A stretch of DNA of 64,000 nucleotides from Bordetella parapertussis (GCA_943328975.2 CALQCC020000024.1:1-64000); one strand, 5' to 3'; shown: positions 36,512 to 45,891, counted from the stretch's first letter. The notes: generated by a model from the letters alone, not told the origin. Numbers and translations: made by a program.

Positions 36512-38401
36512 TTAGCGCGTAGACAACGCATATCCACTCCCCGGCTCACCGAACATCGTCAACGTGAGTAACGGGCTCCCGCTGGCTAACCCCGCGGGTA
36601 ACCGCACCACGATTTCCTGCATGGCGACAAACCCTGGCGCGAGCCCCGCCCAAAGGACCTCGGCTGCTTGCCCTCCCACCGTGGCCGTCACTGGGTTTTG
36701 CATCTCCACCAGTCGATCCAGGGGAGCCGCTTGGCCGCTTCGCTCATCACTCTTCGCATGGCCGAGTCCGGTCGCCCAGACGACCACCAGTTCCCCCGCG
36801 ACTGCTGGCGACCCCTTGTCCACGACACTCCCGTCGACGTGCGCCACGGCGAAAATTCCTGGCGCAGCCGGTCGAAGCTCCACCGCCGTAGTATGACTTG
36901 CTCCTGCCGCATCGGACACGCTGATGGACGTCGGACCGAGCGGAAGTTCGGAAGGCGTCTGAATCCATGCACCACTGGCCGACACCAGGATGAGAGGTGC
37001 CGGAAGCCCGCCTAAGGTTACCGAGACGCCAGCGAGGACCGTCGGTAGGGGCCAGCTCTGCGCCTGAGCAATACTGTTCAACGGCAGATATGTACGGATG
37101 AACACCATCTCTCCGGGCGCTAACACCGGGATTCCCGAGGCCGCGTTCATCGCATCTCCGGCATGGATGTCTGGAACACGCGTGTCCTGCCGCCAACCTG
37201 CCGCGACGATAGACTCGTTCACAAACGCGGCGCGCTCGCGCGAAAACCCTCGCGAGTAGTCCACAGACGCCTGAAACGTTGCTTCCGGACACGGCGCATA
37301 GGCCCCATTGACCAGACAAACTCTACTCGGATCCTGCAGCACCGACTGACGGATTAGCGCGTACTCCCGGTCGAATTCCTGAGCGAGCCAGCCATCCGGA
37401 CCGCCCGCGACCTCGGCGGCCTGGTGCAGCGTGTCCAGATACCGGGTACGGAACGCAGGTACCTGCAGGGCCCGACGCAGAAGTACATCGTCGTTCGTTC
37501 CTTGCCAAATGGGCCACTTGGCGGTCGTGAACGTCATCTCCTTGTCCCAGGGCAGGAAGAACCAGTGGTTGTCCACTGTGCGCCGGTACAAGTAGAAATT
37601 CGTCATGCCGCTGTCGCTCAGGATTCCATCCACTTCGCCCATGAACATCTCTACCGCGACGTGCGCCACGTAAGCCCCGATGTCCATATACTTGCCGACC
37701 GCAGTCACAAACTCAGCATCGGTGGACATGTTGATGGTCCGCACCATGTCCGCGATCACTTGCCCCTGCGGATCACTGGTGTGCGTTTTGGGCTCAAAGA
37801 TCGATGGTACGTAGGCGTCGCCGGAGTCACCAAGATACTGAAAGTGATACGACTGGCCGCCCTTCGCCTCGTACAAGTATCCGCCGTCTTCCCCGAATCG
37901 CGTGATCAAATAGCGGGAATCAATGGGCTCTGCCAGCTCGAACAGTCCCGCGTAGGTTCCATTCACCACCATCCGGATATGGACGGTTCGCTGAAACGGC
38001 AACCCCATGCGCTCAAACATGCGCATCGTCAATGTTTCGTGCAAACCGGACGCATCTTGAGAAAAATTGCGCAAGATCAAGGACGGGAGCCCCAGGAAGG
38101 TCTGGGCTTTGTCGTACTGCGCGAACTCGATCCCCAACCCGGGTTTGATCGGGTTCAGGCTTCCGGTGCCGCGCGTATGAATGCCGACATTTTTGACCTC
38201 AATGCCGCGCCAGGAAAAGTCGCACTTGTAGGTGGCTTTCTTGTCCAGATACTTGTCGTGCAGCGCCTGCCAATCCGCGGGACTCATGGTTAGCCGGATT
38301 TCCTGCAGCGTGGTTTCGTCGAAGATATCCGCGACCGTCTGTCCGGAACACCCCGCCGTCAAGGCCAGGAACACCGCGAAATAGCGCAATCCTCGGCTCA
38401 T
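36512..38401 (-). CDS. Secreted CotH-kinase-family protein with a Solibacter-type C-terminal domain
   Basis: This 629-residue exported protein has a signal peptide ending TAGCSGQ, which could be a lipobox-like site. The CotH kinase domain (about 25-400) includes VGIHTRGTGS, LRNFSQDASG, the catalytic-loop-like MGEVDGI and FFLPWDKEMTF. CotH proteins phosphorylate spore-coat proteins in Bacillus; bacterial secreted relatives are linked to matrix proteins, and their substrates are unknown. From about 410 the protein has an Ig-like tail matching the one in the phosphatase gene downstream. The gene is the last one before the tRNA-fragment boundary at 38.49 kb. Confidence 0.88.
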   Translation of the reverse strand: MSRGLRYFAVFLALTAGCSGQTVADIFDETTLQEIRLTMSPADWQALHDKYLDKKATYKCDFSWRGIEVKNVGIHTRGTGSLNPIKPGLGIEFAQYDKAQTFLGLPSLILRNFSQDASGLHETLTMRMFERMGLPFQRTVHIRMVVNGTYAGLFELAEPIDSRYLITRFGEDGGYLYEAKGGQSYHFQYLGDSGDAYVPSIFEPKTHTSDPQGQVIADMVRTINMSTDAEFVTAVGKYMDIGAYVAHVAVEMFMGEVDGILSDSGMTNFYLYRRTVDNHWFFLPWDKEMTFTTAKWPIWQGTNDDVLLRRALQVPAFRTRYLDTLHQAAEVAGGPDGWLAQEFDREYALIRQSVLQDPSRVCLVNGAYAPCPEATFQASVDYSRGFSRERAAFVNESIVAAGWRQDTRVPDIHAGDAMNAASGIPVLAPGEMVFIRTYLPLNSIAQAQSWPLPTVLAGVSVTLGGLPAPLILVSASGAWIQTPSELPLGPTSISVSDAAGASHTTAVELRPAAPGIFAVAHVDGSVVDKGSPAVAGELVVVWATGLGHAKSDERSGQAAPLDRLVEMQNPVTATVGGQAAEVLWAGLAPGFVAMQEIVVRLPAGLASGSPLLTLTMFGEPGSGYALSTR

Positions 38402-38485
38402 ACTAGTGGTGGGAGCACGTTTTGTGCCAAAGGGTAGTACTCCGTGCAGGGCGCGTCTAATTTGCTGGGAAGAACGAAGATAAAG

Positions 38486-38535
38486 GTGGTGGGCCCGACA
38501 GAACTCGAATCTGTGACCTCCTGCGTGTCAAGCAA
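38486..38535 (-). pseudogene. 3' half of a tRNA-Val(GAC) gene (probable displaced attachment site)
   Basis: The reverse strand carries a clean tRNA 3' half. The anticodon arm CTTGC-TTGACAC-GCAGG (anticodon GAC) is followed by variable loop AGGTC, T-arm ACAGA-TTCGAGT-TCTGT, acceptor strand CGGGCCC, discriminator A and CCA. The 26 bases expected for the D-arm and 5' acceptor strand (GGGCCCG) are not there. Tyrosine-type integrases often recombine in tRNA 3' halves, leaving such a fragment at the far end of the element. An intact partner is predicted to the right of this window. Confidence 0.8.
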
Positions 38536-38613
38536 GAACGGCACCCTCCCACCACTGATTCAAAAGGACTTATCTTCCCGTAAAGCCAGAAACGCCGGCA
38601 GAAATGCAGGTGT

Positions 38614-38633
38614 TTGACACTAATTGACACTAA
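38614..38633 (+). repeat. Perfect 10-bp tandem repeat beside the tRNA fragment
   Basis: TTGACACTAA occurs twice head-to-tail at 38614-38623 and 38624-38633. It lies 79 bases from the tRNA fragment, on the side where the integrated element is predicted to lie. Paired short direct repeats near an attachment core are the usual form of integrase arm-binding sites; that role here is inference. Confidence 0.7.
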
Positions 38634-38860
38634 AACCGCTCGCGGGGTGGCTCCCCAAATTTGGGTTATTCGTTGGGCAACGAGAGTGATGCATTTCACG
38701 ATTTGAGTGACGTTGGATTGGCGGAAACCGCGGGTCCAAGCTTTTAGCGGCGCACGTCGAACGGCCGCCGCCGGCCTTTTCAGGGCACCAAACACCGATT
38801 GTCTCTATTGGATATGTAATGACTTAGGTTTCTTTCTGAGGGCCAAAGACGGCCTCAAAG

Positions 38861-38878
38861 TGCAACCATTGCAACCAT
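38861..38878 (+). repeat. Perfect 9-bp tandem repeat
   Basis: TGCAACCAT occurs twice, at 38861-38869 and 38870-38878, in gene-free sequence to the right of the tRNA fragment. It could be another recombinase or regulator site, or debris; no partner is visible. Confidence 0.6.
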
Positions 38879-39148
38879 TTTGGCTCGCTCGGATTTGCTC
38901 ACATTGGCAAAGGCCCCGCCATCAAGCGGATCTCTCGAAGTTCGTACCAACCAAACCTAAAAAGGCGGACGGTCAAGGTTCGTCCGAGACCCGGATTCCT
39001 GGCCTGCAAGTAACTCCCGCGACCTTGGAGCAAATCCCTGGTTTGGGAGATTCGAAAGAGTGCTTCGCCGGGCACTCGGAACCGATCAAAACACGCATCG
39101 ATTCAAAGAGCAGGAGACTACATTGAGCCTACGAGGGTAAGGCGCGCA

Positions 39149-39305
39149 CTAGCAGGCTGCTGAAAAACTCCCCAGAAGGTCCGCAGAACACGATTTTTAG
39201 GGAGGCGAAACTATCAACCCGGCTGCGCTGATCGCGTGCAGCGCGTTTCTACGCGTCGCACCTTTCATTAACTTGTGAGTCAAAGTGGTTTCAGTAGCCT
39301 GCTAG
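39149..39305. mobile_element. Small non-coding element bounded by inverted repeats
   Basis: CTAGCAGGCTGCTGAAA at 39149-39165 is matched by the reverse complement CTAGCAGGCTACTGAAA at 39289-39305, one mismatch in 17. The 157-bp interior has no reading frame of note. The TGCTGAAAAA-type end resembles insertion-sequence termini. The size fits a MITE or an internally deleted insertion sequence. I saw no clear target duplication. Confidence 0.6.
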
Positions 39306-39578
39306 GGCTTCATCGGGGCGCGCTCAACAGAGGGGGTGACCCCGAGAGTGTGGGTCTAACGCCTGCGATTCAGGATAGTCCTGCGATGAAACTCCTACAC
39401 ATGCGCGGTCGCGCGCTCGACAATTTTATCACTAACCCACCGCTGAGCCCGTTCAATTGCAACCTGCCGGACGATTTGGCGGCACGGCTAGGGTCTCCTT
39501 CCCGCGCTGTAGTGCTTCGGTCAGACTATTGAAATCTCCGGAAAAGTTTGTCGCGCAGACGATGAGGTGGGCCAGGTA

Positions 39579-39746
39579 CGGGCGCTGTGTTTGGATGCGA
39601 ACTGGTTTCACAATCTGATGGATGTTCGGGCGAAAGTCTGAGCTTGGCATGAGGAGTACAGCGGTGAGCGGCCCCACAGCAGCCTGGGGTACCGCACACC
39701 CAGCGAGTTTGCCGCAATCTGGAAATCCTCAGCTATGAATGGTTGA
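39579..39746 (+). pseudogene. Remnant of an IS3-family transposase (OrfB C-terminus) with an in-frame stop
   Basis: Read from 39579 the frame gives RALCLDANWFHNLMDVRAKV, then TGA (39639-39641), then AWHEEYSGERPHSSLGYRTP and SEFAAIW. This is the conserved end of IS3-family integrase-type transposases: the NWF...ARAK helix, AW..(E/D)YN and RPHSSLGYRTP. Everything upstream of about 39570 is unrelated, so the gene is truncated as well as stopped. Confidence 0.85.
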
Positions 39747-39961
39747 CAAAATCGAGGGATGTCAATCGCGCTCAGCACGACGTGGGCGATGGACAGCCGC
39801 GACCGTCGGTGCTTACGGATATCTCGCGCTTCTTTGAGCGGTGCCGCCAGGCAGAATCCGGACGTCCTTGTATCGGAAGCCCCCAACTGAGCCTATCCAC
39901 GCACATTATGATCCGGAAACGTTTGCGGTACCCGCGCTGAAGTGCGAAGCTGAGAGAGCCT

Positions 39962-41074
39962 GTGATCCATCAACGAGCGAAGGTATTCCTTGGCCTTTAC
40001 CTCTGCGCGGTTGTGTACCTGTCGCTGTATCCCGGGCAGGTCTTGTTGCACGCCAAATGGAACACATTAGCATGGGTTCCGATCACCGGGCGGCGACAGG
40101 TCTTGGACGCGACTCTCAACGTTCTTTTCTATATCCCCCTGGGTGTCGCAGGATTCCTGTCTGTGCGACGCGGCTGGTTTGGGTGGCTGGCTGCCGTCGT
40201 TTGCGGAGGGTTGCTCTCTTGGCTGATCGAATGGCTGCAATTATGGACTCCAACCCGCGTGGGCAACGTTGCGGACATCATCTGCAATAGCACGGGGACT
40301 CTTCTAGGCGCTACGGGGGCGTATTTCGCAATCAGATCTGGGTGGGGGACGCAGGGAGCGTTGCAAACCGGCAACCTGCAACGTTGGCGCCTGCATACCA
40401 GCGGAGTGCTACTGCTGGGATTATGGATTCTGTCGGAGACGTTTCCATTCGTCCCCGCGCTATCGCTGATCCGCTTGACGCGGGCTTCAGCTTTCATCGC
40501 CCCATGGACATGGCGAACGATGTGGGAAGCGCTCCTGGAATTCTGCTTGCTGCGTCTGGCGCTAGGCCGCTCTCCATGGCTATTGGTGGCGTACTTAGCG
40601 CTACCGGCCCAAGGACTCCTATTGGACCGGGCATGGTCATTTTCGGCAATGCTCGGAGCCGGGTTCGGCTGGGGCGCCGCAAAACTTGTTCCGACCAGCG
40701 GAACCCGTGTACTGGCTTGGCTATTGCCCTCTTTCCTGGTATTCGAAGAGCTTAGACCCTTTGAGTGGACCAACGAACCCACTCCGTTTAGCTGGGCACC
40801 GTTTCAGTCCTGGTATGAGACGTCCTCCGGTACCTACTACCCGGTGCTCTTTGGGAAATTGTTCTTGTATGTTGCCGTGATCTGGGTACTACGCGAGCGC
40901 CGTCTAGGCTGGCGATGGGCGGTCGGAATCCCCGGAGTAATCTTGGCGTCTGGCGAGTGGGCACAGCAGTATATTGCTGGCCGAACACCGGAGTCTACCG
41001 ATCTGGTATTACTCGCCGCAGGAGCGGTGCTGCTCGCACTCTGCACCCCTCCGCCACTCCCTCGCCCCACTTAA
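39962..41074 (+). CDS. VanZ-like membrane protein
   Basis: This 370-residue protein has about nine hydrophobic helices and a VanZ-like first third (YLSLYPG, DATLNVLFYIPLGV, LLSWLIEWLQLW, GNVADIICNSTGTLLGA). VanZ-type proteins occur in many cell-envelope glycan clusters; their biochemical activity is not settled. Residues from about 190 are an extra membrane region rarely seen in short VanZ proteins, ending with a second weak VanZ-like GEWAQQYIAGRTPESTDLVL. It starts at GTG 39962 with GAGAG seven bases upstream. It is the first gene right of the mobile-element debris. Confidence 0.78.
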   Translation: MIHQRAKVFLGLYLCAVVYLSLYPGQVLLHAKWNTLAWVPITGRRQVLDATLNVLFYIPLGVAGFLSVRRGWFGWLAAVVCGGLLSWLIEWLQLWTPTRVGNVADIICNSTGTLLGATGAYFAIRSGWGTQGALQTGNLQRWRLHTSGVLLLGLWILSETFPFVPALSLIRLTRASAFIAPWTWRTMWEALLEFCLLRLALGRSPWLLVAYLALPAQGLLLDRAWSFSAMLGAGFGWGAAKLVPTSGTRVLAWLLPSFLVFEELRPFEWTNEPTPFSWAPFQSWYETSSGTYYPVLFGKLFLYVAVIWVLRERRLGWRWAVGIPGVILASGEWAQQYIAGRTPESTDLVLLAAGAVLLALCTPPPLPRPT

Positions 41075-41180
41075 TTGTCAGCCGCCCTCGTTACCGTGAG
41101 GTTCGGGAAATAGGAGAAGGGCCCTTACCAAGGTATCCTGAGGTGAACTCTCTGCTGAACTCTAAAGATACGCCCCCGAA

Positions 41181-42284
41181 ATGCCGCGCAAAAAGTTATT
41201 GTGCATCTTTACAACCTTGATGGGGAACCGAGCCACCACGCAACGTATGATGGACGTGATCGGAACCCTGGATAATATTGAGCCGACCTATGTTCTGCTC
41301 GATGTAGCGGACTACCAACGGTATTCAATGCCATGGTGGGCCAAGCTAACTGACCCGTGGCAATCGGAATATCTCGCCCGATGTAAAGCGGCCCCTGTAC
41401 TGGATAGCCACTACGACGCGATGTTGGTGAACGGATGGGAGCTGATGGTTGCATTTCAGGACGTGGCCCAACGGATTCCAGCCGCTGCCATGATGGACGC
41501 GGTCCCAGCCACCTCTGATTGCCAATTGCGTCGCCGCGGACATGGCGGCGTGAAGCGACTCCTTTCCTTTCAGCTCCATCACTTTCGCTTTGCTAGAGCG
41601 GCCCGGGAATTTCAGCTTTTTTTACCCATGGGTTCCGACTGCAAAGATTCACTTGAGCGGGACTACGGAATCCCGGGCGAACAGTGTTTCGTGACCCTGG
41701 CGCCTCAGGATACAGACCGTTGGAAACCGGCATCCGCTAAAGCCGCTGTAAGATCACCCTTGCGTTTGCTTTTTGTGACGAATGACTTCGATCGCAAAGG
41801 TGGAGATTTTTTATTGGATCTTTTCTCGCGGCATCTGTCCGATGGCTTCACTTTAACCATCGCGTCTAACGACCCGAAACTAGAAGCCAAATCTTTGCCA
41901 GCAGGGGTCGAGTGGTTGCGGGGACTGGATCGGGAGCGAATGATGGAGATTTATCGTTCGAGCGACGTTTTTGTGTTTCCTACGCAGCAAGATTATATGC
42001 CGCAGGTTCTAGCCGAAGCTCTAGCCACAGGCGTGCCTTGCATCGCTAATGACGTCGGTGGGATCCGAGACCTGGTACTTGACGGGAAAACCGGGTTTCT
42101 AATGTCTCCTGACGCTACTCCCGCGGAGTGGGCGCAACGCGTCTTTTCCTTGGCCGACCATCCAGAGGAACTACAACGGATATCCCGAGAAGCGCGGATC
42201 TTTGCCGAAGAAAAGCTGACGATCGGGCGATTTCAAGAGTTGATCCAGAATGTCATGAACCGGCTCGTCGGCAGTCCTTCGTGA
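41181..42284 (+). CDS. Family 4-type glycosyltransferase
   Basis: This 367-residue GT-B enzyme would transfer a sugar from an activated donor in the cytoplasm. The C-terminal donor domain has LLFVTNDFDRKGGDFLLD, WLRGLDRERMMEIYRSSDVFVFPT and PQVLAEALATGVPCIANDVGG. The E-x7-E motif is D-x7-E (Asp in QQDYMPQ), a variation but a conservative one. The N-terminal acceptor half is unlike common models, which fits a special acceptor. It stands alone on the plus strand, converging with the giant secreted protein gene. Confidence 0.87.
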   Translation: MPRKKLLCIFTTLMGNRATTQRMMDVIGTLDNIEPTYVLLDVADYQRYSMPWWAKLTDPWQSEYLARCKAAPVLDSHYDAMLVNGWELMVAFQDVAQRIPAAAMMDAVPATSDCQLRRRGHGGVKRLLSFQLHHFRFARAAREFQLFLPMGSDCKDSLERDYGIPGEQCFVTLAPQDTDRWKPASAKAAVRSPLRLLFVTNDFDRKGGDFLLDLFSRHLSDGFTLTIASNDPKLEAKSLPAGVEWLRGLDRERMMEIYRSSDVFVFPTQQDYMPQVLAEALATGVPCIANDVGGIRDLVLDGKTGFLMSPDATPAEWAQRVFSLADHPEELQRISREARIFAEEKLTIGRFQELIQNVMNRLVGSPS

Positions 42285-42396
42285 TTCCATCCGATTTGCT
42301 TCTACCGCGCTGAACTCCCGGCAACGGAACAAGCGATGACGGAAGGGACGCCAGTCGCCCCCCCCTTCCACTGCCCCTCGATTCTCAAATGATTCG

Positions 42397-45300
42397 CTAT
42401 CTGCGACGAATCGGCGTAGTGCGAAAGGCCTCAGATGACTGGCGGATGGCCGGCCATTGATGCGCCATTCCCATTCCGAAAAAGAACCCAGGCCACTTGT
42501 TTCCAGAGAGCGAGGCGTCCGAGTTCTCATCCCGGACGTAATAGGGGTCACAATAATAGCCGGGCTTGGTATACGGACAGTAGCCCCAAATCGAACCGTA
42601 CACCAAATCCCCCCAGTCCTTCCTGGCCTGGCTAGGGCTCGCAAGGAAATAGGCTCCCAGAGCTTGATTCGCCTCCGCAGCGTAGGTTCGAGAAGCTCGA
42701 ATTGCTCCGGGCGCCAAGGAATGGCTGCAATTGGGGACTCGCCAGAAGGACCAGGTTGCGGCGTCTGGATTCGCCACGCTAAGCGGCTCACAGGCGGCGA
42801 AAATGCGTCCGTAATGCAAACCGTTGGTAGTCGCATCAAATCCTTGATCGTGAATCCACTGGGCAGCTTGTCCTAAGAGCACTATGTAAGGCCGGCTAAT
42901 AGACGGGTCCGTGTTCAGCGTGGCCCATCGCATCGATGCGATCTTGATCCCCAACATGAAGGGTTGCTGCCCGTGACCGGAGAGTGCGTAGGAAAATGAA
43001 TGCCCCTCACCTGTACTAGCACCATCCCAGGGGCGATCTAACCGTAGTTCGGTGGGCGATTGAAACGTACAGATCCAATTCTTGCTCAACTGCGGGTCGT
43101 CCGTATCTACACCAATCGTCGTAAGCTGGACGTCATTCCCGATCGTGAAGGACACGGTACCCGAATCGCCACCCCATAGCGCGGAGAGTGCTCCTTCGTT
43201 GTCTCCCGTCTTCGTGAACTGGTGAAACACCGTAAACGGAGCTCCTTGCCGTGTCCCCGTCAACGTGATGACGGCCCCGTCGATGAGACCGCTGCCGATG
43301 ATCCTGGCCGAGCCGTTTTCAACACTAACCGATCCACTCGAGACCCCAAAGCACATGCCTGGATCAAAGCCTGTGCCCGTGACTACAGAACTGCCTGTGG
43401 TTAGGTTCAACTTCGGCCCATTGTTAATGAAGAGAAAACTGTTGGACCAAGAGCTGTCGGCCCCTTGGCACATGACATCTCTGTCATGGACTTTCTCTAC
43501 AACGGACTGCCAATGGGCCTGCTGTGTTGGATCCGGATCGTACTTGGCCGCCAGCATAATCCAAGCGGCCATGTAACCCGAGTCCCGCGTGTCCGCTTCA
43601 TTGCAGCCGTAATGGCCGAGAGCCCATTCGGCTCCACCCACAAAAGGACGAACATCGTTCCAGGAGAGCTTTGTCGCCGGATTCGTGACAAGACTCGCAA
43701 TAGCTCCCACCACCGCTCCGCCGCGCAGATAGGGACTGCCCCCGCGCCACCCCCCCGCGAGTTCAGGGTCTCGCGCCCAATAATCATCAATGATATCTGC
43801 GGTTTCTTTGGCTACATCCCATCCACTCTGAAAGTAGAACGCTCGCGCCGCTAGACCGGAGCCATAGAAGTTCGGCCCATAGACTGACTGGATTCCTAAC
43901 GAATCTTTATAGCTGAACGGCATTCCTGACATCTGCACCTGATTGAATCCCTCCAGGTCGCTAGAGGGTGCGACAAACAGAGCCGTCTCGGACTCGCATC
44001 CTTGCGTGTACTCCAGCCCGTATTGAATATCACCATATGGGGTCTTCGCGCCGAGCGCCACATAGCGATAGCCGACGATCTTATAGGGGAAGGGTCCAGC
44101 GTCGACGTCAGCCGGCAACGGCCGGCTGACCACGATTTCGTTGCTGGAGGGAACCGAATCAATTCTTGACCAGTACACGAAAGGCACACCCCCGTCATGG
44201 GTAGCCTCAATCCGAATGTAGGTGCCTGGAGTAACAACTTGGCGGCTATCCCAAACGACATTGTTCCCGAGAATGTGGGTACTGTTGACCCCAAGCGATA
44301 CGCTTCCGTCGGAATACAACACCGGTCCCGGAGGCCCGGGCGCTCCGGCAGGACAAATCGGCCGCTGGGTATCGGAAACAAATCGTGTATTCGTTCCAGA
44401 TACCCGGTATTCGCCAATCGAGGTCCCCTCCGGCCACGAACGTACCAGACTGGTCCCATAAGAATTGGTGAGTCCGCGTCCGTCGTAACACGCCGTAAGC
44501 ACAGCCGGCCCGTTGATCGCTGTAGCGGAGCAGATTCTTACTAACTCCTGCGAGCCGTCCCAGGGTCCTAAGACGAACCAGGAAGGTAAGGAGGTGAGTC
44601 CGGGAAGGCGTCCGGCATCGGCGACCGGAAAGCTGGAAGAGGAGGATGTCACGTCGGAGGAAAGTTGGCTGCCTGGCAAACTCGGGTAGAGTCCGATCCC
44701 GGAGTAGAGATAGCTCACGGTGCCTTGAGCCGGAGTGGTCCAACCCGGCGGATTGATTCCAAGCCGCTTGAAGGACGCATTTTGGAGCCCCACCATGGCT
44801 TTGGCCCGCTCCTCCTCGTAGCCCCAAGGATTCTGACCAAAGGCTATCATCGGCCCAAAGATCTCCGTAACTCTGGGATCGGACGGGATCACGATCCCGC
44901 TGTCGTCATACGCAACCGCGCCCACCGCCAGATCCGCGGTCGCCACCGATCTAGTGGCGTCCGTCACCGTTAGATGAAGCGCATAGCTTCCAAACGCAAG
45001 ATCCGTCAGCACCGGCCTTTGGGAGTCTTGTCCGGACCACGTGGGTGCGGTAGGCCCACCCGTAGATGTCCAATTACAGGAAACCTGAGAAGACTCATCG
45101 GCTTGTGAATAGCTGTTGCCGCAGTCGAGTTCATTGGGGTAGCCGACTCGTAACGAGGTCCAGTCAGACCATACGGGAGCATTGGCGGTTTTGATCACGG
45201 CTACAACCAAATCCTGGCCTGGCGTCGGCACGAACCGCTGCGAACCGGCGGCGGAAGACCCGCTGTATCCGTGCCCGGAAGCATCCTCCCGATTCCCATC

Positions 45301-45891
45301 AAATTTCCATTCCAATAAATCCCCCCGATCCGCGGTAACGGGAGGCCGGGAGCCCATTGGAACAGTGCTGGTGAACAAACGGAAGTACGCCGTGCTGAAG
45401 TCTTGTTGCGTACCGGTAATCGATACACCTTTAGACGGTGTTCCCTCTGTGCTTGTATAAACCTTACTGTCTGAGAAGTACCGGACGCCTTTTATGTCCC
45501 AAGCTTCACAGGTATCCACTCCCCCTGCTCCATTCGGGACGTGTTGGTAACGAACCGTCGCAAATTTTTGCTGCAGAGTCCCCAATTGCACTTGACAGAC
45601 TCCGGAGTCCGGTCCCCGGCTGTGGCGCTGTTCAAACTGAAGTCTTAGATCGTTAGGTCCTAAGTTTTGGAAGTAGACATTCATCCCGCACGCTTCCGGA
45701 TAGACGGGATGCGAAATCGGCGTGACATTGGGCGCCCAATCGTGGAACGACCATTCCACGCGGCAAGAACCATTCGCCCCTTGTGCGGGTACAGAGGTGT
45801 TCTCCACCACAGCGTTTGAAAGGACGATGGATTGTCCGCCATAGGCCACACGGACACACAAGATCAGCAAAGCCCAACGTACGCTCACCAC
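42397..45891 (-). CDS. Giant secreted protein, first paralogue (about 1,164 residues)
   Basis: I do not recognise the family. The chosen start is GTG 45891, with AGGTGG seven bases upstream, giving a signal peptide that ends VAYGGQS; the frame is open to TTG 45912. The N-terminal third looks beta-sandwich-like (SCRVEWSFHDW, GDLLEWKFDGN), followed by a PKD-like domain (LTVTDATRS, VGAVAYDDSGIVI). Then come IFGPMIAFGQNPWG, a short collagen-like ICPAGAPGPPGP, and two 'GS.VTGTG' beta modules. A helical, toroid-like region contains FYGSGLAARAFYFQSG and ends FFFGMGMAHQWPA. A glycan-binding or glycan-cleaving role is plausible from fold and context only. It is third in a three-gene operon. Confidence 0.8.
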   Translation of the reverse strand: MVSVRWALLILCVRVAYGGQSIVLSNAVVENTSVPAQGANGSCRVEWSFHDWAPNVTPISHPVYPEACGMNVYFQNLGPNDLRLQFEQRHSRGPDSGVCQVQLGTLQQKFATVRYQHVPNGAGGVDTCEAWDIKGVRYFSDSKVYTSTEGTPSKGVSITGTQQDFSTAYFRLFTSTVPMGSRPPVTADRGDLLEWKFDGNREDASGHGYSGSSAAGSQRFVPTPGQDLVVAVIKTANAPVWSDWTSLRVGYPNELDCGNSYSQADESSQVSCNWTSTGGPTAPTWSGQDSQRPVLTDLAFGSYALHLTVTDATRSVATADLAVGAVAYDDSGIVIPSDPRVTEIFGPMIAFGQNPWGYEEERAKAMVGLQNASFKRLGINPPGWTTPAQGTVSYLYSGIGLYPSLPGSQLSSDVTSSSSSFPVADAGRLPGLTSLPSWFVLGPWDGSQELVRICSATAINGPAVLTACYDGRGLTNSYGTSLVRSWPEGTSIGEYRVSGTNTRFVSDTQRPICPAGAPGPPGPVLYSDGSVSLGVNSTHILGNNVVWDSRQVVTPGTYIRIEATHDGGVPFVYWSRIDSVPSSNEIVVSRPLPADVDAGPFPYKIVGYRYVALGAKTPYGDIQYGLEYTQGCESETALFVAPSSDLEGFNQVQMSGMPFSYKDSLGIQSVYGPNFYGSGLAARAFYFQSGWDVAKETADIIDDYWARDPELAGGWRGGSPYLRGGAVVGAIASLVTNPATKLSWNDVRPFVGGAEWALGHYGCNEADTRDSGYMAAWIMLAAKYDPDPTQQAHWQSVVEKVHDRDVMCQGADSSWSNSFLFINNGPKLNLTTGSSVVTGTGFDPGMCFGVSSGSVSVENGSARIIGSGLIDGAVITLTGTRQGAPFTVFHQFTKTGDNEGALSALWGGDSGTVSFTIGNDVQLTTIGVDTDDPQLSKNWICTFQSPTELRLDRPWDGASTGEGHSFSYALSGHGQQPFMLGIKIASMRWATLNTDPSISRPYIVLLGQAAQWIHDQGFDATTNGLHYGRIFAACEPLSVANPDAATWSFWRVPNCSHSLAPGAIRASRTYAAEANQALGAYFLASPSQARKDWGDLVYGSIWGYCPYTKPGYYCDPYYVRDENSDASLSGNKWPGFFFGMGMAHQWPAIRQSSEAFRTTPIRRR

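Larger units (their letters stand above)
38402..39961. other. Gene-free junction segment between chromosome and glycan locus
   Basis: This 1.56-kb stretch has no reading frame I can support. It holds the tRNA-Val fragment, two short tandem repeats, a 157-bp inverted-repeat element and an IS3 remnant. The longest open frames here (about 90-140 codons) have low-complexity Arg/Pro/Ser composition and no start signals. Confidence 0.75.

Noticed and set aside
38480-38565. Complete tRNA-Val gene
   Set aside because: The 5' acceptor strand and D-arm cannot be found in the 26 bases before the anticodon arm, so only the 3' half is present.
38457-38795. 112-codon minus-strand frame over the tRNA fragment
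   Set aside because: It reads through a recognisable tRNA 3' half and the tandem repeats, so it is not a gene.
38707-39126. 140-codon plus-strand frame in the junction segment
   Set aside because: No ribosome site before its GTG, composition unlike a folded protein, and the region is mobile-element debris.
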